From contig NZ_SRLA01000001.1 of NCBI RefSeq assembly GCF_004745825.1, forward strand, positions 1,178,001 through 1,242,000: a stretch of 64,000 nucleotides of DNA. The letters run 5' to 3'. Position 1 is the stretch's first letter; the number at the start of each line of letters is the position of its first letter. A program made the position numbers and the translations under genes. Below, piece by piece: positions 26,276 to 34,799 of the stretch. Source of the stretch: Hymenobacter fodinae. Its GTDB lineage: Bacteria > Bacteroidota > Bacteroidia > Cytophagales > Hymenobacteraceae. A model generated the notes under the pieces. The model was not told the origin of the DNA. It worked only from the letters and a program-made list of their open reading frames with translations, and did not search any database.

Positions 26276-27719
26276 GCTTAACTACTGCGGTAGAAGGAGG
26301 GGTGTCGAGCTCGGGGCCCAAAAAGACGAAAACCCACGACAGATAGATGATCATAGCCGACGGAATCTGGTTCATCACCTCGTTGCCGTAACTGGCTACT
26401 AAAATGCCGCTGTAACCTGCCGTGAGGGCCAGCAGCTTTTGCCGAAGCAGCGGGTCGCGGATGCGCCAGACGATGCCGCAGCACTTACCCAGGATGTACA
26501 CCATCATCCCAAACCAGATGATGAAGCCTACAATCCCGTACTCAGCCCAGATTTTTACATACAGGCTGTCGGGCTCAATGGTAGAAATGTATTTGTTAGG
26601 GTTGAACTCATGACCCCAGCGACCAATGGTGCCCACGCCTTCACCGAAAGGCTTGTCTTCTAGAAATTTACGCAATTTCAACTGGTTGGAAAGGCGCAAC
26701 TGAAAAGAAGGGTCTTCGGGGTCGAGGGAAGACCGGAGACGCACGATATCGGCGTTGCTGCTGCCCACACTGGTGTACTTGAGCAAGCCAAAACCAGCAC
26801 CGGCTACCAGGCAGCCTAAAATCAAGATCTTGATCTGCTTGCTGAGCGCCAAGTACACGAATATGCCGGTAGCTACCACGAACATGGCTCCCCGCGTACC
26901 CGATATCAGCATGCCGTAAAACAGTAGGCCACTAGCTACGGCAAAGAGAATTCGCTTCCACCAGGTAAACGGTCCCAAGGCCAGTACCAAACACACCAGG
27001 CCAATTTCCGCCTGCGAGGCCCCAAACTGCGCGGCCTCACTGTAGTAAGAAAACACCCGCAGCTTGCCCCAAATAAGGTGGGTGCGGTATTGGCCGGCGT
27101 CGAGCCACTGCTGCTCGGCGGCATCTAGGCCAATGAATTTCTGCTTCATCCCATAGAGTGCCCCCAGCACGGAGAGCCCAATTACCAGAATCAGAAACAG
27201 GCGTAGGTCGCGTTGCGTGTTAAATACCAGAAAGCCCAGCGGTACGGCCAGCACCCAGTAAAGCGTGAGGCTGCGCATTTCATAAAACCAGCCGGTAGTG
27301 CTAGCTCCAGAGGGGTTGGCTAGCTGCAGAACATTGATAATAAACCAAAGCAGTGCTAGCAGGCAGATGTCATTCTGAATACGCTTCCACTCAACTTCCT
27401 CGGGGCGCAGAAGAACGGCTAACCACGTGAGCAGCAGCACGGCGTCCATGCCCAGGCCTAGCGGGATATTGGTAACCACATGGCGACCAATAAAGCCGAG
27501 AATAAAGCAGTACAGCACGTAGGCCACCATGCCCGACCGTGGGCTATGGAAAACCAGATATAAGAAGAAGACCAGCAGCGGCAGTCCTAATAGAACCCCC
27601 GGAATAACCGGGCCTGCCATGCCCGCCAGCCAACCTGCTCCCAACGCCCCCAGCACCGCCGCTGGTAACAGCCAGCGGGAGTTAAGTAGGTTTTGGGAAA
27701 AAGAAGGAGTCATTTTCAT
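26268..27719 (-). CDS. O-antigen ligase/polymerase-like membrane protein (Wzy/WaaL)
   Basis: 483 residues from the ATG at 27719. About ten to twelve hydrophobic segments are seen, with the large periplasmic loop typical of the family (LSNQLKLRKFLEDKPFGEG, GTIGRWGHEF). ISGTRGAMFVVATG matches the conserved SGSR/GTRG block of O-antigen ligase domains. In this cluster it is the best candidate for the polymerase that joins repeat units in the periplasm. Ligase and polymerase functions cannot be told apart by sequence alone. Confidence 0.8.
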   Translation of the reverse strand: MKMTPSFSQNLLNSRWLLPAAVLGALGAGWLAGMAGPVIPGVLLGLPLLVFFLYLVFHSPRSGMVAYVLYCFILGFIGRHVVTNIPLGLGMDAVLLLTWLAVLLRPEEVEWKRIQNDICLLALLWFIINVLQLANPSGASTTGWFYEMRSLTLYWVLAVPLGFLVFNTQRDLRLFLILVIGLSVLGALYGMKQKFIGLDAAEQQWLDAGQYRTHLIWGKLRVFSYYSEAAQFGASQAEIGLVCLVLALGPFTWWKRILFAVASGLLFYGMLISGTRGAMFVVATGIFVYLALSKQIKILILGCLVAGAGFGLLKYTSVGSSNADIVRLRSSLDPEDPSFQLRLSNQLKLRKFLEDKPFGEGVGTIGRWGHEFNPNKYISTIEPDSLYVKIWAEYGIVGFIIWFGMMVYILGKCCGIVWRIRDPLLRQKLLALTAGYSGILVASYGNEVMNQIPSAMIIYLSWVFVFLGPELDTPPSTAVVKHV

Positions 27720-27758
27720 AAATGCAGGCAACAATGCGGTGAGCCGGGAAGCAGTGAG

Positions 27759-29888
27759 CTAGCTCAGAGCTTCTTCGCCATCGTGCAAGGCTACCCCCGA
27801 CAGTACAACTTCAACCGGAGCCGTGGTAGAAGCCCGCAGACGCTCCACGGTTTCGTGGTCGGTCAGGCGCCAGGCCCGGGTAGCAGGTACCGTCAGGAAT
27901 ACTAGGTTAAGCTGGCGCAGTACCCCCACGGGCAAGGCCTCTTCGCGCAGAGCAGGGAATTCGATGAGCACTACCTGCACATTCGGGGCGCTCAGCTCGG
28001 TCATACGCTTCGGTACGGCATGCTGAATCAGCTGGTCTAACGGCCAGCCCTGTACGGCGGCCGCCTCCGAGGGGTAAAAGAGGGTAGGAGCCTCCAGCGT
28101 TTCGTCGTTGTTGTTACCATCGGGGTAGAGGGCCAGAGTCTGGACCCCCATTTCGTGGCACCGCTGCGCCAACGCTTGGCATAGCGTGGTTTTACCCTCC
28201 TGGCGCTGCACGCTGAATACACCTACCACAAAGGGAGACGTTACCGGGTTAGAGTTTGCTTTCAGCAAAATATGGCGCACCAGTTGATCGAGGCTGCGCT
28301 GCTGCGAGGCCTGCAGCAATTTGGGAGCCGCGTGGGTATCCAGCATCATACCCGCCACGGGCAGGCCAATCCGGCGGGCCGCCACGGTGGGGTTGCGCAA
28401 CGACTTATCGAGCATCCCTAGGCCTATCACCAAGCCCGTCACGAACACAAAACCACCAACACCGCTCAGCAGTACGAGCAGCATGAGCTTACTGGTCTTG
28501 GGCCGGGCCGGCAGGTTTGGTGGGTCAATAATTTTTAGGTTGGCTGTGAGCTGTGTGTTTTGTTGTGAGGCTTTACTAGCGTTGAGGCTGTTGAGTACCG
28601 TCAGGTAATTCTTCTCAGCCAGCTCTATTTCGCGGCCAATGCGCTTGAGTGTCGCACCTAGCGGAGCCATGCGCTGGTATTCCCGCTCAAACTCCTGCTT
28701 GCGACGGTTCATCACCTCCAGCTTAGCGCGGCTCGACTCTACCTGCACCATGTCTTGCACCCATTCAGAAAGCAAGTCTTGGTTCGGAACGCCCTCGGTG
28801 GAGTTGCTGTGCGCGTAGTAGTTGTCAACGTTGGCCTGAATTGCCTGCGCCGTTTTATCGGCCTCGGCCTGCAACTGCTTCACCTTAGCGGCGGCGCCGG
28901 GCTCTTCTTGCTGAGTGTAGAGCTGCTGGTCGGCAATGGCAGCGTTTAAGCGGGCGAGCTTCTGCCGCTGTTTAATTACATCACCGTTACTCGACACCAA
29001 GGCTACCTGCCGGCCACCCAGCTTTGTATTGATGGCGCGCAGAGCGGCTTGCGCCCCCGCGTACTGCTGGCTCACCTGCGAGAGTTCAGTCGCTAACGCC
29101 TCTTTCTCCGTAGCAATGTTTTTCGACTGCTCCTCGTAATTAATGATGTTGTTGTCGCGGTTGAAGGCCAAGTTTTCGCCTTCTGCTTTAGCTAGGCGGG
29201 CTTTAGCCTGCTCTAGCTCCTGCTCGTAGTAGGCTATAACGGAGGATGTCTGCCCTTCCCGTAGGTTTTTAGACTGCTCCAAAAACACTTTAGTAACGGA
29301 AGCCAACGTACTCCGGCACAGCTCTGGGTTATAGCTCTCAAACTGCAGCTTAATCAGGTCGCTACTTCCAATGCGGGCGGCCGTCAGTTGCGAGAGGGCC
29401 TCGATAGAGTACGTAGGGTTGGTAGAATTCAGCAGCTTGTACAGCGCGTTGGTATTATTAGCCTGAGCAAAGCGCCGTACATTCTCTAACGTTGCCTCCT
29501 TAGTTGGACCGGTCAACTCCTGGCGCAGTTTAACCGGAACGCTTTCGCGCAGGGCATCATAAGGGGCAGCGTTTAACAAGGCAGGCTGCTGGCTTACTTG
29601 CCAAATGTGAGTAGCCAGTAACTGATATAGTACTTCCTCTTTTGTAGAGCGAGAGGTAATCAGGTTTACGAGGTTATCAAATGCGTTGCTTGTCTTGTTA
29701 TAATCGGCTTCGGCATTGCCGGTCAGCGAATAACCTGACGCAATACCAGTGTAAATAGTAGTGTCCGAAGCGTACACTTTGGGCATCTTTCGCGCAAAGA
29801 AATACGTTGAGGCACTGAGTACTAGGGGCACTAGTACGAGGAGTGGCCATTTCCGCGCCAGCAAACGGAGCAAGTCAGAAAGGTTCAT
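27759..29888 (-). CDS. polysaccharide co-polymerase (Wzz/GumC-like) with degenerate kinase-like tail
   Basis: 709 residues. A first membrane segment (LLVLVPLVLSASTYFF) is followed by a Wzz domain and a long coiled coil (about residues 210-440, QELEQAKARLAKAEGENLA). A second membrane segment (LMLLVLLSGVGGFVFVTGLV) comes next, then a cytoplasmic tail resembling a bacterial tyrosine kinase: Walker-A-like RQEGKTTL with Lys566 and VVLIEFPA at the Walker B position. The usual Asp-rich A' motif is replaced by ALYPDGNN, and there is no C-terminal tyrosine cluster. It controls chain length and export in the inner membrane. It overlaps the upstream TolC-like gene by 4 nt. Confidence 0.85.
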   Translation of the reverse strand: MNLSDLLRLLARKWPLLVLVPLVLSASTYFFARKMPKVYASDTTIYTGIASGYSLTGNAEADYNKTSNAFDNLVNLITSRSTKEEVLYQLLATHIWQVSQQPALLNAAPYDALRESVPVKLRQELTGPTKEATLENVRRFAQANNTNALYKLLNSTNPTYSIEALSQLTAARIGSSDLIKLQFESYNPELCRSTLASVTKVFLEQSKNLREGQTSSVIAYYEQELEQAKARLAKAEGENLAFNRDNNIINYEEQSKNIATEKEALATELSQVSQQYAGAQAALRAINTKLGGRQVALVSSNGDVIKQRQKLARLNAAIADQQLYTQQEEPGAAAKVKQLQAEADKTAQAIQANVDNYYAHSNSTEGVPNQDLLSEWVQDMVQVESSRAKLEVMNRRKQEFEREYQRMAPLGATLKRIGREIELAEKNYLTVLNSLNASKASQQNTQLTANLKIIDPPNLPARPKTSKLMLLVLLSGVGGFVFVTGLVIGLGMLDKSLRNPTVAARRIGLPVAGMMLDTHAAPKLLQASQQRSLDQLVRHILLKANSNPVTSPFVVGVFSVQRQEGKTTLCQALAQRCHEMGVQTLALYPDGNNNDETLEAPTLFYPSEAAAVQGWPLDQLIQHAVPKRMTELSAPNVQVVLIEFPALREEALPVGVLRQLNLVFLTVPATRAWRLTDHETVERLRASTTAPVEVVLSGVALHDGEEALS

Positions 29889-30625
29889 CGAGAGGTCATT
29901 AAAGAAGAAATCGGGGAGCCGACAAATTCTTCCAAGATCATAAAAGAAGTATCGTACTGACTACGAGCACTTTCTTGCGAAACGGAGAGCTCCGTGAGCT
30001 GCGTGCTAACCGCCGACAAAGCCGGCAGTGTAATCTGGCCCTGGCGGAACTGCTTTTCGGCCAGTTGGTAGTTGGTTTGCACCGTCACAAGGGCCTCTTG
30101 CCGCAGGGCTAGCGTTTTGCGGGCCAGCAAAACGTTCTGGTACATCTCAATAACCTGCCGACGGAGCATGTTTTCCTGTTCCTGACGCAGAGCTTCTAGG
30201 CGCTGAAAGTTGAGTTCCTCTTTCTTAACCCGGTTGCCGCGGTTCGTGAGCTGACCAAGCGGCAGGCCTACGCTTACCCCCGTATTATACCGAGGAGCAC
30301 TGGTAGTTCTGAACTGATTGGGGTTGTCAATGTCAGCTGTGGTGATGCTGGCCAAGTTGCCGTAGGTATAGCTACCACCCAATACCACGCTCTCCAGTAA
30401 GTTTTTCTTCGCAAGCTTGATATCCTGTTGGCCGATTGATTTTTCAATCTCCATGGATTTAAGCTGAGCCGAGTGCTTGATTGCGGCGGCTGTTAACAGA
30501 GGAATAGCCGTGTTGGGAGCGTCAAAGAAAGTAGTTTGCCAACTTTCAGTGGCAGTGGTCTTGGTCTGGCCTAGGACTAATGTAGTATGCAGAACCAAAA
30601 AGAGGCCGCCCAATAATTTTTTCAT
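29885..30625 (-). CDS. short TolC/OEP-family outer membrane protein
   Basis: 246 residues, about half the usual TolC length. A signal peptide (KKLLGGLFLVLHTTLVLG) is followed by one long helical region (IKHSAQLKSMEIEKSIGQQD) and a beta segment with PRYNTGVSVGLPLG. The second helical hairpin (ALRQEALVTVQTNYQLAEKQ) then ends the protein. So only one OEP repeat is present where full proteins have two. The frame is clean at both ends (TAATG and ATGA overlaps), which argues against a frameshift. It may help export polymer across the outer membrane. Confidence 0.78.
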   Translation of the reverse strand: MKKLLGGLFLVLHTTLVLGQTKTTATESWQTTFFDAPNTAIPLLTAAAIKHSAQLKSMEIEKSIGQQDIKLAKKNLLESVVLGGSYTYGNLASITTADIDNPNQFRTTSAPRYNTGVSVGLPLGQLTNRGNRVKKEELNFQRLEALRQEQENMLRRQVIEMYQNVLLARKTLALRQEALVTVQTNYQLAEKQFRQGQITLPALSAVSTQLTELSVSQESARSQYDTSFMILEEFVGSPISSLMTSR

Positions 30626-31542
30626 TACACGTTTTCTTTCTGGAACAAAGCCGGGATTGTTTTGCAGACAATTTGCAGATCTTTCAATAAAGAGTAGTTT
30701 TTAGCATATTCTACGTCTAGCAACTTGCGTTCCTCGGCCGACATGCTCTTGCTGCCACGCTTGCTTACCTGCCATAGGCCAGTGATGCCCGCAGGAGCCA
30801 TAAAGCGAGCGGCAAACTCGTCCGTGGTGATTTTCTCGGCTTCATACAGCGGAAGGGGGCGGTTGCCAACGATAGACATATCGCCCCGGAGCACGTTGAA
30901 GAGCTGAGGCAACTCGTCAATGCTGGTGTTCCGGATGAACTGACCAATGCGAGTAACGCGCGGATCATTGGCAATCTTTATGAAGGTAGCTTCGGCTTCC
31001 AGTTTCTTGGCTAGCTGATACTGGCTTTCGCAGATTACTTCGCCCTTGCTGTCAATTAGTTGCTGGCGGCACGACATTCCTTGCGTGCGACATTTGGGGC
31101 AGAGGGGAGAAACATAGGTCGTCTCCTGATCTGCCGAAGCCTGATACTGGTTTAGCCCCTTCATAGAAGCCAACAGCTTATCGGCGTCTGGCCGCATCGA
31201 GCGAAACTTCCAGAACTTGAAGATCTTGTATCCCATGCCCACTCGGTAAGAGTAGTAGAACACGGGCCCCTTCGATTCTAGCTTGATAAGAATAGCTACA
31301 AGCAGGAAAAGTGGGCTTAGACAAATCAGCGCCAGCGTGGCAAACAACACATCGAATATGCGCTTTCCTAATAGGAAACGCACTTTTGGAGGGCGCTGAG
31401 TAAAGTCTGAGGTTGATTTGGGAGGCTCTACCGGAGAAGACGGGCCAGTGGTCTTAGCCTCAGGCGTTGGAGCAGGGATCTGAGGCCTAGACCTATCCGG
31501 GATTGTTTCTTGAAACAATAGGTTGGTGATGCTGGCATTCAT
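30625..31542 (-). CDS. priming sugar transferase (polyisoprenyl-phosphate hexose-1-phosphate transferase)
   Basis: 305 residues. A disordered proline-rich leader is followed by KRIFDVLFATLALICLSPLFLL (membrane) and the bacterial sugar transferase domain (KFWKFRSM, TSIDELPQLFNVLRGDMS, PGITGLWQ-type block as PAGITGLWQVSKRG). It starts repeat-unit synthesis by loading a sugar phosphate on undecaprenyl phosphate. Between KFRSM and DPRVTRIG there is an insertion with four Cys (CPKC, then C, then C), a possible metal site. It is the first gene of the exopolysaccharide unit. Confidence 0.9.
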   Translation of the reverse strand: MNASITNLLFQETIPDRSRPQIPAPTPEAKTTGPSSPVEPPKSTSDFTQRPPKVRFLLGKRIFDVLFATLALICLSPLFLLVAILIKLESKGPVFYYSYRVGMGYKIFKFWKFRSMRPDADKLLASMKGLNQYQASADQETTYVSPLCPKCRTQGMSCRQQLIDSKGEVICESQYQLAKKLEAEATFIKIANDPRVTRIGQFIRNTSIDELPQLFNVLRGDMSIVGNRPLPLYEAEKITTDEFAARFMAPAGITGLWQVSKRGSKSMSAEERKLLDVEYAKNYSLLKDLQIVCKTIPALFQKENV

Positions 31543-31621
31543 AAGCTCTGGAGTTTGAGTGTTGCACGGCTCAAGGAAAGGCGGGCGGGAGCAGAATAGT
31601 GCAGAAATATCTTAGCAAAAG

Positions 31622-31999
31622 TCAGGCCCGAACTCGGTCGAGCAACTTTTTAACTCGTAAATCGAGCTCCTCGGGGTTGAAAGGCTTTACCACGTAGTCG
31701 TCGGCGCCTTGCTTAAGGCACTTGATCTTATTACTGGTTTCGTCCTTGCCCGAAAGCATTACCAATGGAGTGTAGCGGTGGGCATGGTGAGCCCGAACGC
31801 GCTTAATAAAATCGAGCCCATCCATGACAGGCATGGAATAATCCGCGACGATAGCGTCAGGAGCGTTTCCTTCTTCGAGCCAAGACATTGCTTCTGAGCC
31901 ATTTGACTTCAGAACAACCTGATAGTCAAAGTTGAAGTAATGCTCCAGAATGAGGCAAATAGACGGCTCGTCGTCAACAATAAGTAAAGTCTTTCTCAT
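31622..31999 (-). CDS. receiver-only response regulator (CheY-like)
   Basis: 125 residues from the ATG at 31999; the frame also opens at a TTG at 32020. One REC domain only: acidic pair Asp9-Asp10, phosphoacceptor Asp53 in VADYSMP, the Thr/Ser position in VMLSGKDE and the conserved Lys in VVKPF. There is no output domain, so it works as a phosphorelay carrier or by protein contact. It lies 79 nt upstream of the sugar transferase gene on the same strand, and a hybrid kinase with an Hpt domain is 0.5 kb further upstream. Confidence 0.9.
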   Translation of the reverse strand: MRKTLLIVDDEPSICLILEHYFNFDYQVVLKSNGSEAMSWLEEGNAPDAIVADYSMPVMDGLDFIKRVRAHHAHRYTPLVMLSGKDETSNKIKCLKQGADDYVVKPFNPEELDLRVKKLLDRVRA

Positions 32000-32540
32000 A
32001 TGCGGGGGAGAGTGAGGCAAGCTGTAAAATATCTATTCATACGAGATAGACTAGTCTGATTTACTAGGTAGAGTAAATCTAATGTGGTAATAGTTATAAA
32101 AGTAGGTGCTTAATACTAATTATCCAAATATATTTCTCTTATGGTGGCGCTTGCGTTTTACCATAAAAAAACAATCTGGCATTGGTATCAGGCTATTTAA
32201 GCAGAAAAGGCAAGTATTTTGAGAAGTATAATTTTCAAAATACAGACCTGATACGGGGCATAACCATCTTAGTTATGCATTGTAGTGATTTTTATATCAA
32301 AAATTGACTTTAAACGCTCAATAAGCTGATTTTTTGTTGTTTATACGGATAAAGTTGTATTTCAATTAGTGAACAATGACGTGTTATTAAACCACGCAAT
32401 TAGGCTTGTAATATGATTTAAATAAGTAGTTGCAATCGATTGCGAACCAGATAACCTCCTATATACCTACATGATAGGCCAAGTGCTGTACAACATCAGC
32501 AAGCATTACAGCTTAAACATGACTTAACACTAATATAAGA
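32000..32540. other. AT-rich intergenic region upstream of the exopolysaccharide unit
   Basis: About 540 nt with no plausible gene and a clearly lower G+C content than the rest of the window. Apart from a -7-like element at 32125 I see short A and T runs but no strong hairpin. Its position before the response regulator and exopolysaccharide genes makes it the likely control region. Confidence 0.6.
32125..32132 (-). promoter_or_regulatory. -7 promoter element TATATTTG before the response regulator/exopolysaccharide genes
   Basis: The minus strand reads TATATTTG, a full TAnnTTTG match, 126 nt upstream of the response regulator ATG. No -33 TTG at the right distance, and the region is AT-rich, so a chance match is possible. 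Confidence 0.35.
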
Positions 32541-34595
32541 TTAAGACAACTGAGCTAGCTCTTGCGCGAATAGGTCAACAAATTGCTGCGTGGCCTTGGA
32601 AATCGAACTGCTTAGTGTATATAGCTCATTTGTAGGGGCTTGTAAAGCGGCTAATTCCTCAAGTCGCTTCAGGTGACCTGTTTCAGGCTGAATGTTCAGG
32701 CTTCCGAACGTTGACTTAAGGGTATGTGCTTCACGGGCTACCTCCTCCCAGTTTTCCTCTTCAATAGCTTGCTGCAGCGTTTCTACCTGGCCAGGTACTC
32801 GCTGAATGAATAGTTCCAGCATCTTCCGGATAAACTCTTTATTGGTAGCGAGCTTACCCAACATATAAAAATCGTACCGCAGATTTGGGTCGTGGGGAGG
32901 GATAGCAGGGGCCGGAGGGAGTGGGGTAGGCTGGCGTTGGCTCACCTGAGCCAATAGATTATACAGTTCGGTTTCAGAATAGGGTTTCGTGAGAAAATCG
33001 GTGAAGCCGAGCTGCTGGTAAGAGTCTTCACTGATGCGTATTGCATCGGCGGTTAGCGCAATAATGGGAGTCTGTTGGTTAAGATTAGCTTCTGCGCGTA
33101 GCCAAGACGTAGCAGCTAAGCCATCCAAATGTGGCATCTGCACGTCCATTAGAATAAGGTCATACTTGCGCTGCTGAGCTTTGGTAATGGCTTCTTCTCC
33201 ATTCTGAGCCATATCAACCCGAACTTGCCATTGCCCCAACATAGTTACCGCAATCAGCTGGTTCACGGAGTTATCTTCGGCTAGCAGCACCGTAAGGCCC
33301 TCCAGTAGATCAAGCGGCTGCGGGACCGCCGGCTCTTTCTGTATGGGCTCATTGCTGATCAGGTACGGAATAGTGAAGTAAAAGCAGCTACCCTGGCCTA
33401 GCTCACTCCGAACCCCAATTTGCCCGCCTTGCAGCTCCACAATGTTTTTGCAGATAGTAAGACCTAGGCCAGTGCCTCCGTACAAGCGCGGAATGCTGCT
33501 ATCAGCCTGCTGAAAGCTATTAAAAATCTGTTGCAGGTTGTCGGGGTGAATCCCTATGCCGGTATCTGCTACGCTGAATGTCACGGGTAATGTACCATTG
33601 AGGGCTGGGCGCGCATCAATGGTAATGGTAATAATGCCTTGCTGGGTGAACTTGATAGCGTTGCTGATCAAATTTACCAGTACCTGATGCAGGCGGAATG
33701 GGTCGCCCTGGGCTTGGGGGAGCTTTTCGTTGAGGTTTACAATGTGCAGCAGCAGGCCCTTCTCAGCTATTTTGAAGCTAAGCGAGCGGGCCGCGTCCTG
33801 CACCGTTTTGCTGATATCGAAGGGGATGTTTTCCAGTACAATGGTGCCCGACTCAATTTTGGCGTAGTCCAGGATATCGTTAATAATGACCAGCAAATTC
33901 TCCGTGCTCGACTGAATCATCTCCACGTAATCGTTCTGCTCATTCGTCAGTGGACCTTTTTTGAGCAGTTCCGTGAGGCCCATCACCCCGTGCAGAGGCG
34001 TCCGGATTTCGTGGCTCATGGTGGCTACAAACGTCTGCTTGGCTTGCACAGAGTCCTCGGCTACACGGTAAGCACGCTTAAGGTCCGTAATGTCGGAGGA
34101 GTACGTGAGCAGGTAGCGCGACCCGTCGCTGCGCAGTAGGGGGCTCTTGGTGGTGTAATACCACACTGTTTGGCCATCCTTTAGCTGGTAACACTCTTCA
34201 AAAGAAGCCGAGGCGTTGTTAGGCCAGTCGGGGGGCTGCGGGCCAGCGGGCAAGCTGGGCAACTTTGCGTCCAGCCGATTCAGGTCGATGCGCTGGTTAT
34301 GCAGGTGCAGGTAGCTCTTGTTGGTGAGCACGCAGCGTCCTGCCTCATCCTCTACATAAATCAGGTTGGGGCTGTTGTCGATTACTTGCCGTGCTAAGCC
34401 CTGCTGATCTTCTAACTTCTGCCCCGTGCGTTTCAGCTCGTTGATGAGTTCCGATAAGCTCTCGACGGCGTTGGCCGGAATGCGGGCCGTGGCTAGGCTG
34501 GTAGAAACGGCTTCTAGTTGGGCGCGCAGACGCAGTACCTCAGCTTCGGCAGCTTCGCGCCGCCGCCGCTCAGCAGCTAATTTTCGGATGGTCAT
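32541..34595 (-). CDS. hybrid sensor histidine kinase (PAS, HisKA, HATPase, REC, Hpt)
   Basis: 684 residues from the ATG at 34595, which begins a basic coiled coil (RRRREAAEAEVLRLRAQL). A PAS-like domain follows (VIDNSPNLIYVEDEAGRCVL), then HisKA with His195 in MSHEIRTPLHG and HATPase blocks (DTGIGI, GGTGLGLTI). The receiver has Asp484 in LILMDVQMPH, and the C-terminal Hpt has His624 in EAHTLKSTFG. There are no membrane segments, so it is a cytoplasmic sensor. It can run a full His-Asp-His relay in one chain and needs an external receiver as last step; the receiver-only protein encoded at 31622 is the obvious candidate. Confidence 0.88.
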   Translation of the reverse strand: MTIRKLAAERRRREAAEAEVLRLRAQLEAVSTSLATARIPANAVESLSELINELKRTGQKLEDQQGLARQVIDNSPNLIYVEDEAGRCVLTNKSYLHLHNQRIDLNRLDAKLPSLPAGPQPPDWPNNASASFEECYQLKDGQTVWYYTTKSPLLRSDGSRYLLTYSSDITDLKRAYRVAEDSVQAKQTFVATMSHEIRTPLHGVMGLTELLKKGPLTNEQNDYVEMIQSSTENLLVIINDILDYAKIESGTIVLENIPFDISKTVQDAARSLSFKIAEKGLLLHIVNLNEKLPQAQGDPFRLHQVLVNLISNAIKFTQQGIITITIDARPALNGTLPVTFSVADTGIGIHPDNLQQIFNSFQQADSSIPRLYGGTGLGLTICKNIVELQGGQIGVRSELGQGSCFYFTIPYLISNEPIQKEPAVPQPLDLLEGLTVLLAEDNSVNQLIAVTMLGQWQVRVDMAQNGEEAITKAQQRKYDLILMDVQMPHLDGLAATSWLRAEANLNQQTPIIALTADAIRISEDSYQQLGFTDFLTKPYSETELYNLLAQVSQRQPTPLPPAPAIPPHDPNLRYDFYMLGKLATNKEFIRKMLELFIQRVPGQVETLQQAIEEENWEEVAREAHTLKSTFGSLNIQPETGHLKRLEELAALQAPTNELYTLSSSISKATQQFVDLFAQELAQLS

Positions 34596-34799
34596 GGTAG
34601 GGGAGGCAAAAGGCCAATCAGCCACAAAGTAGTACTCAGCAAATAAAAAACAGAATTCGTGCCTAAGCACGCGGGGGTACATGGCTGTAATGTGTGGCCG
34701 CATTTTAGCCGCAAAGGATTGCATGAGCTAGGCCAGGTAAAGTAAACGCGTGAGCTATCCGTCTGGGTTACAGTGCCGCATTAGCAGCACCACTTTTAT

